From positions 62,001-126,000 of the forward strand of contig JAREIK010009572.1 in the NCBI GenBank assembly GCA_029783825.1: a DNA stretch of 64,000 bases, in the 5' to 3' direction. The stretch comes from Sapria himalayana. Its lineage: Eukaryota > Streptophyta > Magnoliopsida > Malpighiales > Rafflesiaceae. How positions within the stretch are numbered: the stretch's first letter is position 1; the number at the start of each line of letters is the position of its first letter. Shown piece after piece: positions 35,381-45,780 of the stretch. Below the pieces are notes generated by a model. The model saw only the letters and a list, made by a program, of their open reading frames with translations, did no database searches and was not told the DNA's origin. The position numbers and the translations under genes are program-made.

Positions 35381-35525
35381 GTATGATTTATTGCGTAATT
35401 CTCTCTGCTCTTGCAGCCTTTTTTTTTATCTTGATTTTTTTTTGTTATGAAAAAAACTCTTGCTCCTTGTTTTGCTGCAACTCTTTTTGTTGGTTTTTTT
35501 TTCTTTTCCATGGTAAATTGTGCAG

Positions 35526-35725
35526 TAAGGATCTAGCGAATTTTCATCGGCTAAAAGCCATATGGTATCCACATTTTTGTGAGGCATCGACAAAAGAGCA
35601 AAAGAAGTCATCATTTGGTGCGATGAATATTTTATTGAAGTGCATAGGTGGAAAAGGATGTAAGCTGCACATTGATGCTGGGGAAACCATGTCTTCTGTC
35701 AAAGCTAAAGCTCTCAAAAAACTAG
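35526..35725 (+). CDS. TAF1: TAF1 exon: N-terminal half of the ubiquitin-like domain
   Basis: The acceptor tggtaaattgtgcag precedes 35526. The first base T completes the Asn codon begun at 35379-35380 (intron 35381-35525, 145 bp). The exon encodes NKDLANFHRLKAIWYPH, a hallmark of plant TAF1, then the start of the internal ubiquitin-like fold, LLKCIGGKGCKLHIDAGETM SSVKAKALKKL. It ends in phase 1 (CTA G) before gttctt at 35726. Length 200 bp equals 1+66 codons+1, consistent with both neighbours. Reading frame is open throughout. Confidence 0.88.
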
Positions 35726-35919
35726 GTTCTTATGCTTATCTTTCTGTGATTTGTTCATTTCAATGCTTGTTTTGTTAGCCACTAGTCATCAGCACCTATA
35801 GTTTGTTGTGCTGTTGGACATCTTTTAATGGAATATCTTTCTTATAGTTGGTTTCTTTTCAGATTTTGACACTGTTTGGCAATGAAATATGCTTCTTGAC
35901 AGATACCTTTCTCTTGTAG

Positions 35920-36161
35920 ATTTTAAACTACCAGAGATTGTCAAGATTATATATTGTGGGAAAGAGCTTGATGACCATGTGCCTCTTGCAGCACAGAATA
36001 TTACACCAAACTCAATGCTTTATCTCGCCTGCACTAAAATTCACTTGTGGCCAAAGTCAGAAAGAGTTCCTGGAGAGAACAAGTCTTTATGCCCTCCAGG
36101 AGCATTTAAAAAGAAAAGTGACCTTTCTGTAAAAGATGGTCATGTTTTTTTAATGGAGTAT
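35920..36161 (+). CDS. TAF1: TAF1 exon: ubiquitin-like domain end and start of the DUF3591 core
   Basis: After acceptor cctttctcttgtag, AT completes the Asp codon from the previous exon (intron 35726-35919, 194 bp). The product runs DFKLPEIVKIIYCGKELDDH, then SMLYLACTKIHLWP (end of the ubiquitin-like fold). It continues with PGENKSLCPPGAFKKKSDLS and GHVFLMEY, the beginning of the conserved TAF1 core (DUF3591). The family continues with C-E-E-R-P, which is absent here: the frame runs on into VMQSCIFPID and a stop at 36192-36194. I therefore place the donor at 36162 (TAT|gtgatg) or, with a better consensus, at 36158 (GA|gtatgt). The next exon is not in the remaining 27.8 kb. Confidence 0.86.
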
Positions 36162-37930
36162 GTGATGCAGTCCTGTATCTTCCCAATTGATTAGTGAGGA
36201 AATTCGAAATGGATTAAATGCTGTCATGGTTTTGTATCTTAGGTTGAGACTAGAAAAATGCCTTTTTGGCTAGGGGAGTATTTTTGCTCGATTAGCATAC
36301 ATGTACATTGCTATAGTTTTTTTTTGCTGTGACTTTTTTTTTTGTTTATTTATGTTTTATATTTTATGAATGGGAGCACACGTGTGTTGTCCCAATACAC
36401 TGCCAGCACTATGTATTTAGGGTTCAATTGTACACGTGATCATGCATTTTCTATTGAGACTTTGATTGAGTTTTTGTGGCTTAACTTTCTACATGATATC
36501 CGAGTCAAATCCTAGGTTATGTTTGTAAACCTAGTGTGGGTAGTTGTAAATAGTGCATGTGTGTGTACTATTCAAAAGAAAAGTGCACAACATCAATGCT
36601 CCCTTCATTTATCTCACTGCTAGATAAGGGAAGATGCACATTGTACAAAAAGTATAATGCTCGACACTATAGAGAGAACAAGATCAACACCCACTAAGTT
36701 GACATCGTGTAGAGGTAACATGCACTGTATGTGAAATAATGCATGTGTGTGTGTAAGTGCAATGAACAAAGAGAGTGTGTAGTAAATTGAATGTTTGTGT
36801 GAGGTGGTGCACATGTGTGTGGAAATGTGCGCCGTGGATAGAATAGTGCAATGTGTACAGTGTAGGAGCAATCTGTATAGTGATTTGGAATGATTAATTT
36901 TTTTTTTGTAGTATGCCTCGTATTTATTCATAAATTGATGATGTTGAGATTCTAGTAATTATTTTATTGAGATTCAAACATAGAAATTATTTGTAACGAG
37001 TTGCAAAAGTTCAGAAATGATTATTTTGTTAGTTGATGATTAACCACCTGACGAATGTACCACCTAGCGATGAGATGAATGATAAATGACTACGAATCAA
37101 TTCTTATCTTTTGATTGATATGTGATAATCAATCATAGTAGAGTTAACATCATTATTGTACTCATATCGGATGATGCATATATATGATATATTCTATAAC
37201 ATATGAGATTTTATGGAAGTCATTACTCATTTTATCCATTTTACTTAAAATGCTCTACAACTTTTTGTAAGTTTTTCTGTAGAGGTCCATGTGCTTGAGA
37301 AAGTAAGATAGTTGGAGTGATTTTTTAGCATGATGTTTCTTTCATTTTCTACCAGATAGTTTTTATACATTTCAATCGTATTTTGGGCGATTGGAAGTTT
37401 TTCACCAAATTGGAATTATATATCATTGATCAATTTAATATATATGAGGCTGATTGTGACTGACAGAGATATGTCATTTAATATATACTAGCAGTTTAGA
37501 GACTACCAGTCATGGTAGTGACAAATATAAGAGAGCTTCAATACTATGGCATACACCAAGATGATGAACCATACCTGACAAACTTATTGAGAGATAATTT
37601 CATATAATAAGCAAACAGCACTTTAAAGTAGTGTGGGGGACATGCCACAATCAGAACTATCTAAGAGTCCTCACATTATGATCTCTTTATGACCTTTACT
37701 ACAGAAGAATATGTATAATTTCTTATTAATAAGATAATATCAAATATTTCCTAGTCTTCTGATACTACAATGCAGTTTATGGTGTCCATTGACTCGATGC
37801 CCACTGTGTCAATGCTTTTGGTGCTCAAAAAGTGCTTCTTGTGTGATGATTGTCTATGCATGGTGTAACTAGGGTTGTAATGTAGTTTTTGGTATGTTTC
37901 AAGTATGTTTTTTGGCCAGGGCTACTATGC
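36162..37930 (+). other. TAF1: Start of a second giant TAF1 intron (at least 27.8 kb); possible copia leader relic
   Basis: No TAF1 exon follows. tgatatccgagtc at 36494-36506, followed by 'aaacctagtgtgggtagttgtaaatagtgcatgtgtgtgtac', resembles a copia primer site and the leader words seen near 19290, 23185 and 60745. Between 36550 and 36880 there are many tgtgtg/tgcac words without a defined unit. Nothing else is recognised. Confidence 0.45.
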
Positions 37931-39185
37931 AGTTTCTAGTGCATGTATGCATGTGGCTGTACAATAAGGATGTATGGTTTGTGGTTGGTTTGTTTGATTA
38001 GTTTTCTTAGTGGTTTATTACATTTAATAATGGAGGAATTTAAAATTCTAGTTATTACTTTATTGAAGTTTGAAAATTAGAATTACTCACATTGAGCGAC
38101 GAGAATTAATACGTATTTATTTCTTTGAATTGGTGATAAATTGAAAATTTTTTATTTTGAGATTTTTGTGAGGAGCATGTCTTGGCTGAAAAGGTGGATA
38201 AAGCGTATGATTTTACACTTTGGCATATAAAGGTATATGTCTTATGTGTTATTCATATTTTTTGGGATGCCTCGAGGTGATTTCTCGCCACCTTGCATCA
38301 AGATGTGTCTAAAGGCACATCTCATAAATGCTTTTTGAAAACACGTGAGTTTCTTTCTTGTGCATGTGTGTGTGTGGCTGTACAATAAGGATGCATGGTT
38401 TGTGGTTGGTTTGTTTGTTTGATTTTCTTAGTGGTTTATTATATTTAATTATGGAGGAATTTAAAATTCTAGTTATTACTTTATTAAAGTTTAAAAATTA
38501 GAATTACTTACAATGAGCGACAAGAATTAATATGTATTTATTTCTTTGAATTGGTAATAAATTGAACATTTTTTTATTTTGAGATTTTTGTGAGGTGCAT
38601 GTCTTGGCTGTAAAGGTGGATAAGGCGTAAGATTTTACACCTTGGCATAGAAAGGTGTATGCCTTATGTGCTATTCATATTTTTTGGGTAGCCCCGAGGT
38701 GATTTCTCACCACCTCGCATCAAATCGTGTCTTAAGGCACGTCTCAAAATGCATTTTGAAAACACTAGAGTTTCTAGTGCATGTGTGTGTGTGGCTGTAC
38801 AATAAGGATGTATGGTTTGTGGTTAGTTTGTTTGATTGATTTTCTTAATGGTTTATTATTTTTAATTATGGTGGAATTAAAAATTCTAATTATTACTTTA
38901 TTGAAGTTTGAAAATTAGAATTACTCACAATGAGTGACTAGAATTAATACGTATTTATTTCTTTGAATTGGTGATAAATTAATTTTTTTTATTTTGTGAA
39001 TTTTGTGAGGTGCATATCTTGGCTGAAAAGGTGGATAAGGCGTATGCTTTTACAATTTGGCATTGAAAAGTGTATGCATTATGTGCTATTCACATTTTTT
39101 GGGATGCCTCGAGGCAATTTCTCACCACCTCACATCAAAACGTGTCTTTAGGCATGCCTCATGAATGCTTTTTGAAAACAATAGA
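37931..39185 (+). repeat. Tandem triplication of a ~420-bp unit
   Basis: Three head-to-tail copies start near 37931, 38348 and 38769. The shared anchor ggctgtacaataaggatg is at 37955, 38376 and 38793, giving unit lengths of 421 and 417 bp. Each unit includes 'attctagttattactttattgaag', 'cttggctgaaaaggtggataa(a/g)gcgta' and a GC-richer 'ggatgcctcgaggtgatttctc(g/a)ccacct...gtgtct(t/a)aaggca' segment. The copies are similar enough to align by eye with scattered differences. There are no long open frames. Confidence 0.92.
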
Positions 39186-40079
39186 ATTTTTCTTTACAAA
39201 TTGATAAAAACTCATGTTCTAGTTTCTTTTCTTTTACTTTTTTTATTCTTAATTTTTTTGATGGAAGTTCACAACATGTAGTTTGACCATGTAATTTTTT
39301 CATGTGTTTGTACACTTAGATTTTTAATTTGATGCCATTGAGTGTTATCTATCATTATTGAAGTTATTAAGATTAAATTTTTTGTTTGCTTTCTTTAAAA
39401 TTTAAATGGTTTTAAAATTAGGTTTCGCAAACTTATATCAAAGTTGGTTTCAAAAAAGGAATACAACAGTAATAAAAAACTAAAAACTTGACACTCTATT
39501 CAAGTCTCTTTAAGATTTTCATAAAAAATATTTTTTAATGTTATGCTATCTGAATATTTGTTATATTAATAATTTTATTTTAGATTTTCTTTCAAAATAA
39601 AAAATAATTTTTCAAATATGTGTTTTGTCTATTTGTGAAATATTCGATCTAAGACTATGTATCTTGTTGTATGATTGTAATAGTGATGAGTAGTGTGAGT
39701 ATAAAACAAAAAGGTGACATATTAAGTTGGTGACATATCAAAAGTATCTCACAAGTAAATGTGTTTATTATTCAAAATTCTACCTTTGTAGTTAATCTTG
39801 AAATATTAGTTGTTTCTTACTTTTTTAAGAAATAAGTTTATTTTTATGAAAAATATATAATACTTTTATAGAAGTCATATAAGTGTATAGTGATCACAAA
39901 ATCAAATATGAATATTTAGCCAACTATATGTGCTCATGATTACTTAAAGAAATCCTTAGTCTTGGAGATTTCTTCCCATTCATTAATATGTGAAGAAGTG
40001 CGTGAATATGAATCTGGCTAGTTAAATATAGAAAAAAAAATTAATTATATTGATGATATATGATATATTTAGTTTAATT
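39186..40079. other. Intronic AT-rich DNA, unassigned
   Basis: No coding similarity or repeat recognised. Confidence 0.5.
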
Positions 40080-41000
40080 ATAGTCGTATAATTAATATTC
40101 TTTATAATTATTTTTTAAGTGGTAGAATCAATTGGAGGGATCATATTAGAAGTGAAATCGATACATATATCAAATGAAATATCTCCTGAAGAACAATTTA
40201 AAGGATGAACTTCGATAGTAGTATCAGACACTTAAATTTTCTATGATAAAGTTATATCCATTGTAGAATATGTGGCCTTTATAGTAACAACATTTCCAAG
40301 TCTTACAAGATTATTTTTTTAGAACCGTGCATGAAGAATTTTTTTTTTAGTTGGATGATCCTTAACTTGTCATATTTAATAATTAAAATGTCATTCACCT
40401 AGACAATCTTTGAAATTACTTTTTCATTACTCTTAGATTGGTCTATATTTAATAATTAAAATGTCATTCGCCCAGATAATCTTTGAAATTACTCTTTCAT
40501 TAGTGTTCCTTTAAAAAAATAATAATAAGTCTATAACACACATATGTAACTTTAATGAGGTGCCCATCTGTGAAAAAAATTAAGAATAATTTTTCAATGA
40601 GTGATTTATGTTTTTCAATACCTTACGTAATCTATAATTTCATTTGATTATGATATTGGAAACTTAAATGACTGCTCCATATACATTTACTTTTCAAGAT
40701 GACCGTGAATAAATAATTTTTTCACTTGTAATTGATATATTTTACAATTCTAAGATATTCTAAGGAAAATAAAAAATTTTTCAGAGATTATCTTGATAAT
40801 GAGAGAGAAGTGTCCTTGTAGTCTACACCATATGTTTCAGTGAATCCCATCGCTATAATTCATATGTAAAGATAATCTTACTTGTCATATGTACATATCT
40901 TCATAGTGATTACTCATTCGTAACTAATAAAAATCTTCTCAAAAGCAAAATATTAATTTTTAAGTTTCATTAGAGTAAAATGTATGTATCTTTTCTTTCA
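40080..41000 (-). pseudogene. Decayed Ty1/copia reverse transcriptase, minus strand
   Basis: Minus-strand reading around 40740-40640 gives YQLQVKKLFIHGHLEK then MYMEQSFKF, matching the family pattern 'FQLDVxNAFLHGDLEExVYMxxPPGF'. Just before it (about 40860-40760) is the decayed RT N-terminal part. Downstream words are weak. Many stops; old insertion opposite in orientation to TAF1. Confidence 0.6.
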
Positions 41001-42114
41001 TGATTTGACAACATCCTGTATGAGATAATATTTTAAAAAGAAACTTGAATATTTTAGAAACAATAAGAGAAATGATAAAAAGAATAAACGGAACTGATAA
41101 AAACTATTAGATAACTCATGAAATCAAAAGTTGAGTATAACTCATCTTGCATTTTCAGAGAGCAATTGAAATGTCAAAAGTAGAGTGGTTGGTTACATGA
41201 TCATTTGTTTCTTAGTAGGTTTTTCTTTGGTTCGAGCAAGTTTTATATCTCTCTCATTTTTAATCGAAACTATAAGTTCTATGTGATCAAGTTTATAAGT
41301 TACAACTCAATATGATTCTGCATTAGAGAAGATTTATAGATTACTGTGTTATATGGGCTTGAATGAGATTTCTTTTTTTGGAAATCTCGCTTGTTTTAGA
41401 CACAATACGATCAGAATTTATTGAAAAATATGATGAATCTTTGAAAGTACTATCATTTTAAGTACAAATATATTTAGTCATAGATGGCATGTGATTTTCT
41501 CTACTAATTATTTGTCCAAGTAGGACTATAAGTGAAGAAGAAAGAGTTATGGATATAGGTATAACTTCTAGAGTCACACTCTTAAATTATTAAAAAAAGA
41601 GTAATGATCAAAAATAATATTATCAACACTCAATAAAATCATATTAGTCTTTTGTATTTTAAGGCATTAAATGCTAGCTTATCCAATTATGTAAATTCAT
41701 CGATTAAAAAATAAGCACATAAAGTTTTTTAGTACAAATTAAGTAATCTCTCTCAGAGAAGTAATATCAAAAAGAGTATATGCTTAGAAAAATAAAAAAT
41801 ATTAGAGATTATTTGATTGATGAGATATATTACAATATCTTCTCATAAATATTTTTGAATATTTTTTAATTAGGAGTGTCCTAATTGTATTAATTAGATA
41901 TATATTTTTCTCATGGATGAAAAAAATAAACTAAACTAGTTGATCAGATTAGTTCCGACATCAACTGATCATTAGACCAGTTAGATTCTACAATCTAGAT
42001 CGGTATTCCATCAAATCAAGATCAAACCAGTAAGACTGGTAGTTGGATTGCTGGATTGACAGATCTAGCCACTCTTTAGGGACTCGGTACAAATTGTGTG
42101 TACACTTAAAAATA
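41001..42114. other. Intronic AT-rich DNA, unassigned
   Basis: Possible further copia decay on the minus strand, but no motif I would defend. Around 41935-42080 there is a 'gaccagttagatt ... aaaccagtaagactggtagttggattg' segment of higher complexity whose class I cannot name. Confidence 0.4.
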
Positions 42115-42200
42115 AATTTAGTAATGGTTAATAAGAATCGAATTCTTGACATGAGGGTTGCAAAACAACCCAATTATTACTTGAGCTACTTAGCTTTTTT
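42115..42200 (-). repeat. Possible tRNA-derived SINE head, minus strand
   Basis: Read on the minus strand, tagctcaagtaataattggg resembles a tRNA A box region. gggttgttttgcaaccc can form an anticodon-like arm, and agaattcgattct resembles the B box. It is too degenerate for a functional tRNA gene. The tail was not delimited. Confidence 0.35.
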
Positions 42201-42664
42201 TTTAAAAAAAAAATTGCTTGCATATTATTTATTCTTATTAAAATAATATTTTAATAATTTAATTTTTCTTAATTTTTTTATTTTATATATTATTTAATTA
42301 ATTATTAAAATATAAAACTATCATTATAATATTCTTAGTGATTTTTTATATTATTTTCATGATAATTTAATATAAAAATAAATATAACAAAATCTTTATA
42401 TATATATATACACACACACACATACATATCATAATTTTTTTAATTATTGATTATATATTTTATTTATTTTATATTTTTTTGATATTTTTTCAAGTATTTT
42501 TATTAATGTTGAATAATTTTTATTTTTTATTGATATTTATGATATATTTATAAAATTCAAGTATCATATATTTGTATTTATCAATATTTTTATCTTATAT
42601 GTGTATGTTTTTTTTGCAAATAATATTTAATTTAATAATATATAAAATATATTGATGATGTCAT

Positions 42665-42765
42665 TGGTTCGCTAAAGGTTTGATAGCAGTCACACAAGTG
42701 GCCTGACTAATGAAGTATAAATTGGTAACTTTTCATGTTCAATCTCCCGTGTAGTTTTCTCAACA
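42665..42765 (+). repeat. Possible tRNA-like SINE head, plus strand
   Basis: gtggcctgactaatgaag followed after about 30 bases by catgttcaatctcccg resembles A-box and B-box promoter elements of plant tRNA-derived SINEs. No target duplications or poly(A/T) tail limits were established. Confidence 0.3.
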
Positions 42766-42806
42766 TTAATTTTTTATTTCAACGATTTTATTTTATTGCT
42801 ATATGC

Positions 42807-43398
42807 TAGAGGTGTCAAACGGGTCATGTCGCGCAGACCCGACTCGGTTTTTGGTGGTTCAATCAGGTCATCATGCCGTACTTTGCACGACATGACTCAA
42901 TTTAGGGCGGCCTAGCACGGGTCGCCAACTCAAGTATGGCTGGATTTGGGCTTGGTCATGCCGGGCCATGTCGAGTTGGGCTAGTATGAGTTTGATTTTC
43001 CAGCTCAGCCTAGCCCTAGCATAGCTAGGTGTACGTCGTAGGTTTGGGTGAGGAGGCGAGGCGAGGTGAGGCACGAGGGCGACTGGGATTGGGGTTTGGG
43101 CAAGCCCGATGGGAGCTCGAGCTTGGTTCATTCAGACTGTGTTTGAAACCCCTCCCGAGTTTTGGGGCATGGTGCCGGGTCATGCTGCTGGACCGTGCTT
43201 CGGGCCATACAGCTAAGTCGTGTTTGGTCCGGCATGATGCCCGACACCCAATGGCATAGCACGACATGAGTTGTGCCTCGAGTAGACACAACACGGGCCC
43301 AAGCAAGATTCTGGACCGTCCCCTGCTGAGCCAGGCATGGCTCAATTGGGCCGTGCCTCGTGCCGGGCCCGAGCTGCCCGGTCCACTTGACACCTCAA
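42807..43398. mobile_element. Short non-autonomous hAT family A element (592 bp)
   Basis: The left end is TAGAGGTGTCAAACGGGTC at 42807 and the right end is ...GGTCCACTTGACACCTCAA at 43398, forming terminal inverted repeats. Flanks ctatatgc (42799-42806) and ggatatgc (43399-43406) match at six of eight positions, a plausible aged 8-bp target duplication. Nearly the whole element is GC-rich (cgggcc, ggcacg, gcccgg words) and is equivalent to the two subterminal regions of the long copies joined together. Open frames in it are composition artefacts. Confidence 0.85.
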
Positions 43399-44880
43399 GG
43401 ATATGCCAGTACTTGAAATATGACTTATGATTACTTGATTCATATAATAAGTATTGAATTAGTTAGTTATATATTTTGATGGATCATTATTTCTTATTTT
43501 TTTAATATTTTTGTAAATTGTTTTTTTAATATTTTTAGAAATTTTAAAAAAATAAAAAAAATGTGTTTTATGACAAAATATTCATATATATATTTTGAGT
43601 AATTATTAATAAAATAATAAAAATTTAAAAACTTTCTTTGATAACACTCACATCTCTATTTGATTCTTATATATAAGATTGTATTAAATCAGATTGGGTA
43701 TTACAATAATTAGATTAACATATAAAACAAGAAATTCGTATAAGTTTTTCTAACTGACAAGTATTATAATCTAGGGTCTAGATATTTTAAGACTAAGATA
43801 AATTATTCTCAATTGGTTAGTAATATGTAACTAAGATGAAAATATACAAGAAAAAGTCTACCACACTAAGACAAATACAAAGAATCTTACTGTCGAAGTA
43901 AAAAAATACAATACGTGTTATTAAATTTCAAATAGAATCTTCTTTAGAATCTTATGATTACATAAATAAAAATTAGTTGAAGTAAAAACAAAATCAAAAG
44001 TAACTTCTTTAGAAATACAATTCATATTGGAATAAATTAACATAATAATTTAAAGTATTAAAAGCATGAGGAATTAATAATGATCTAGATTGAATATTAT
44101 TATATCTGGTAGCTTTTGAATATTTGTCAATAATTATAATTAATTAAGAGAAAAAAATAATATAGTGATTAAAATATGATTATCAATGATATGAGTTTTT
44201 GAGGTCTTATTTTAAATGAAAATACTTACATTAACTTATATGTTGATAATAAATGAATTTGAAAGTGTACTAGTAAAACAATCAATGATAATTAAAATTA
44301 CTGAAAATTTTATTATTATTTTAGAGATGTGATTTGTATACTTTTTTATAGTGAATATAAATATCATGGTTGATGAACTATGTGAGAACTCATCAATGTC
44401 TCCAATAGTGAGTATATTCATATTAATACTATGTAATTCTACAACTGAGGCTCTCCCCTAGTAAAAAACACAAAGACAATAATCTTTTTCAATCACACGA
44501 CATCATGCATATCAATTTGAGCTTGATGATTGTTCTTAAATAATAATCAAAGTGAACAAAAAAGAAGACTATCTTGATTTGTTTAAATCATTATTAATAT
44601 ATTAGATCTCATAAAAATTTTAAAGTTAAATGTGATTGGTTATGATCACTGATAATAAGATTAACCAGTGTGGAAGTTTGTCGTATGCATCTAGCCTATG
44701 GTTGTTGGTAAGGAGAGATTGGGGGGAGCCATGAGGGTGAAAAAAAATTAAAAAAAAAAACAATTTAGGAGGAATAACTACAATAATAATATACATGACA
44801 TAATACCCTCCCTAGCCGAATGCCCTGAATATGGTCGATGATACTGTTGGCACCTGGACCAAAAAGTGAATATAAAGGTC
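43399..44880. other. Intronic AT-rich DNA, unassigned
   Basis: No coding similarity recognised. An A-rich tract lies at about 44737-44761. Confidence 0.5.
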
Positions 44881-45145
44881 TCATAGAGCTGTTTTCCTAA
44901 ACTTTCTAAGCGAAACCACGGTGACCTTCCCAGCAAGATTGGGATCCATAATTTGATCCAGCATGCCCTTATTTTACCAATCCATTGCCCATTCTGCCAT
45001 ATTAACCTGTTCTCGTGGCAGAACAGGATTTTGAGCTGGTGTGGGTCATGTATTGATCATACATTAGAAACTGAAGAATTTTTTCTTTTATTTAGCTGCA
45101 ACTCAATCCAAATAAGCAGTTGCTATTTTCTTGCAAAGAAATAAT
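44881..45145 (-). pseudogene. CrRLK1L (FERONIA/THESEUS-type) receptor kinase fragment
   Basis: Minus-strand reading from about 45043 down to 44881 gives PAQNPVLPREQVNMAEWAMD, a stop, then NKGMLDQIMDPNLAGKVTVV and SLRKFRKTAL. This is the C-lobe signature of CrRLK1L receptor-like kinases (family pattern 'RPALNPxLPREQVNLAEWAMxWQKKGMLxxIIDPxL'). Upstream, YLD at 45115 and a degenerate SF segment are compatible with the family's 'GYLDPEY...DVYSFGVVL'. In-frame stops and the absence of the rest of the kinase show a broken fragment. It lies directly beside a CCR4-type fragment on the same strand, so the two may have been brought together by capture or rearrangement. Confidence 0.78.
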
Positions 45146-45232
45146 GCTTGATTTGTTAGTGTAGAGCTCATTCCCAGAAAGTAAAGTTTTAGTTGTTTCG
45201 GCGTCACTATGTGAAACAGAGCTGGATGATTC
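45146..45232 (-). pseudogene. Detached tail of the CCR4-type fragment (uncertain)
   Basis: On the minus strand this continues, across the copia insertion and its gattc duplication, from the open frame at 50236-50576. It gives a Ser/Thr-rich stretch (SSSSVSHSDAETTK) before the kinase-like sequence starts. Low-complexity character makes identity uncertain; it is assigned here by continuity only. Confidence 0.35.
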
Positions 45233-45540
45233 TGTTGACGGGCTGTTCGATTGTGTTAGGATATGGAAGTAAAGTTACAAATTTGCCCTTAATGAGCAAT
45301 TATCGTGCATTACTGTAAAGTTTTTTTTTAATAAATTTACGCGTTTTAATTATCGGACTGATATAAAAGCCGATATTTTTTTTGACCTAGCGGCTGGATG
45401 ATAACTATTGATTGTTTTTGAATTGGCTCTGCTGCGTGATATCTCTTATTCTCCTCTATTCTTCTCTTCTTCTTCTTGAATCTGCTTCTGTTCTTGAGAA
45501 TTTCTTGTTTTAAACAAGAAATAGTTGTTTCAAAACAACA
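45233..45540 (+). repeat. 5' LTR of the copia element
   Basis: 308 bp, beginning TGTTGACGGG and ending CAAAACAACA. It contains TATAAAAG at 45362-45369, a plausible promoter, and an internal inverted segment (ttgttttaaacaagaaatag) near the 3' end. Confidence 0.97.
45362..45369 (+). promoter_or_regulatory. TATA box in the 5' LTR
   Basis: TATAAAAG, about 130 bp from the LTR start. It is duplicated at 50060-50067 in the 3' LTR, from which read-out transcription into the TAF1 intron is possible in principle. Confidence 0.55.
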
Positions 45541-45543
45541 CTG

Positions 45544-45555
45544 TGGTATCAGAGC
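45544..45555 (+). other. Primer-binding site (initiator Met tRNA type)
   Basis: TGGTATCAGAGC, three bases after the LTR end, the standard plant copia primer site complementary to the 3' end of initiator methionine tRNA. Confidence 0.92.
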
Positions 45556-45780
45556 ATCGATACTTAACTGCGATTGAAATTATTTTTGAACAATATTCAA
45601 ATCTAATTTCTCCAGTTAGGCGTTCTCTGAAAACCTAAATATATTTCACAAATTTCTTAAGATCGAGCATAGATCTAACCAGATCTAGTAAGATCTAAAG
45701 GTTTTGTGGTTTTTTAAAACCTATTTTTAACAAAACCCCAACTTTCTGTTCATATTTTTTCAAGCTGTTCTTAAGATATT

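Noticed and set aside
42115..42200. Functional tRNA gene
   Set aside because: Arms are degenerate and no intact acceptor stem could be folded by eye; SINE-like relic at most.
42871..43393. Overlapping open frames of 76-122 codons
   Set aside because: They are caused by the GC-rich composition of a non-autonomous hAT element, occur on both strands and have no recognisable domain.
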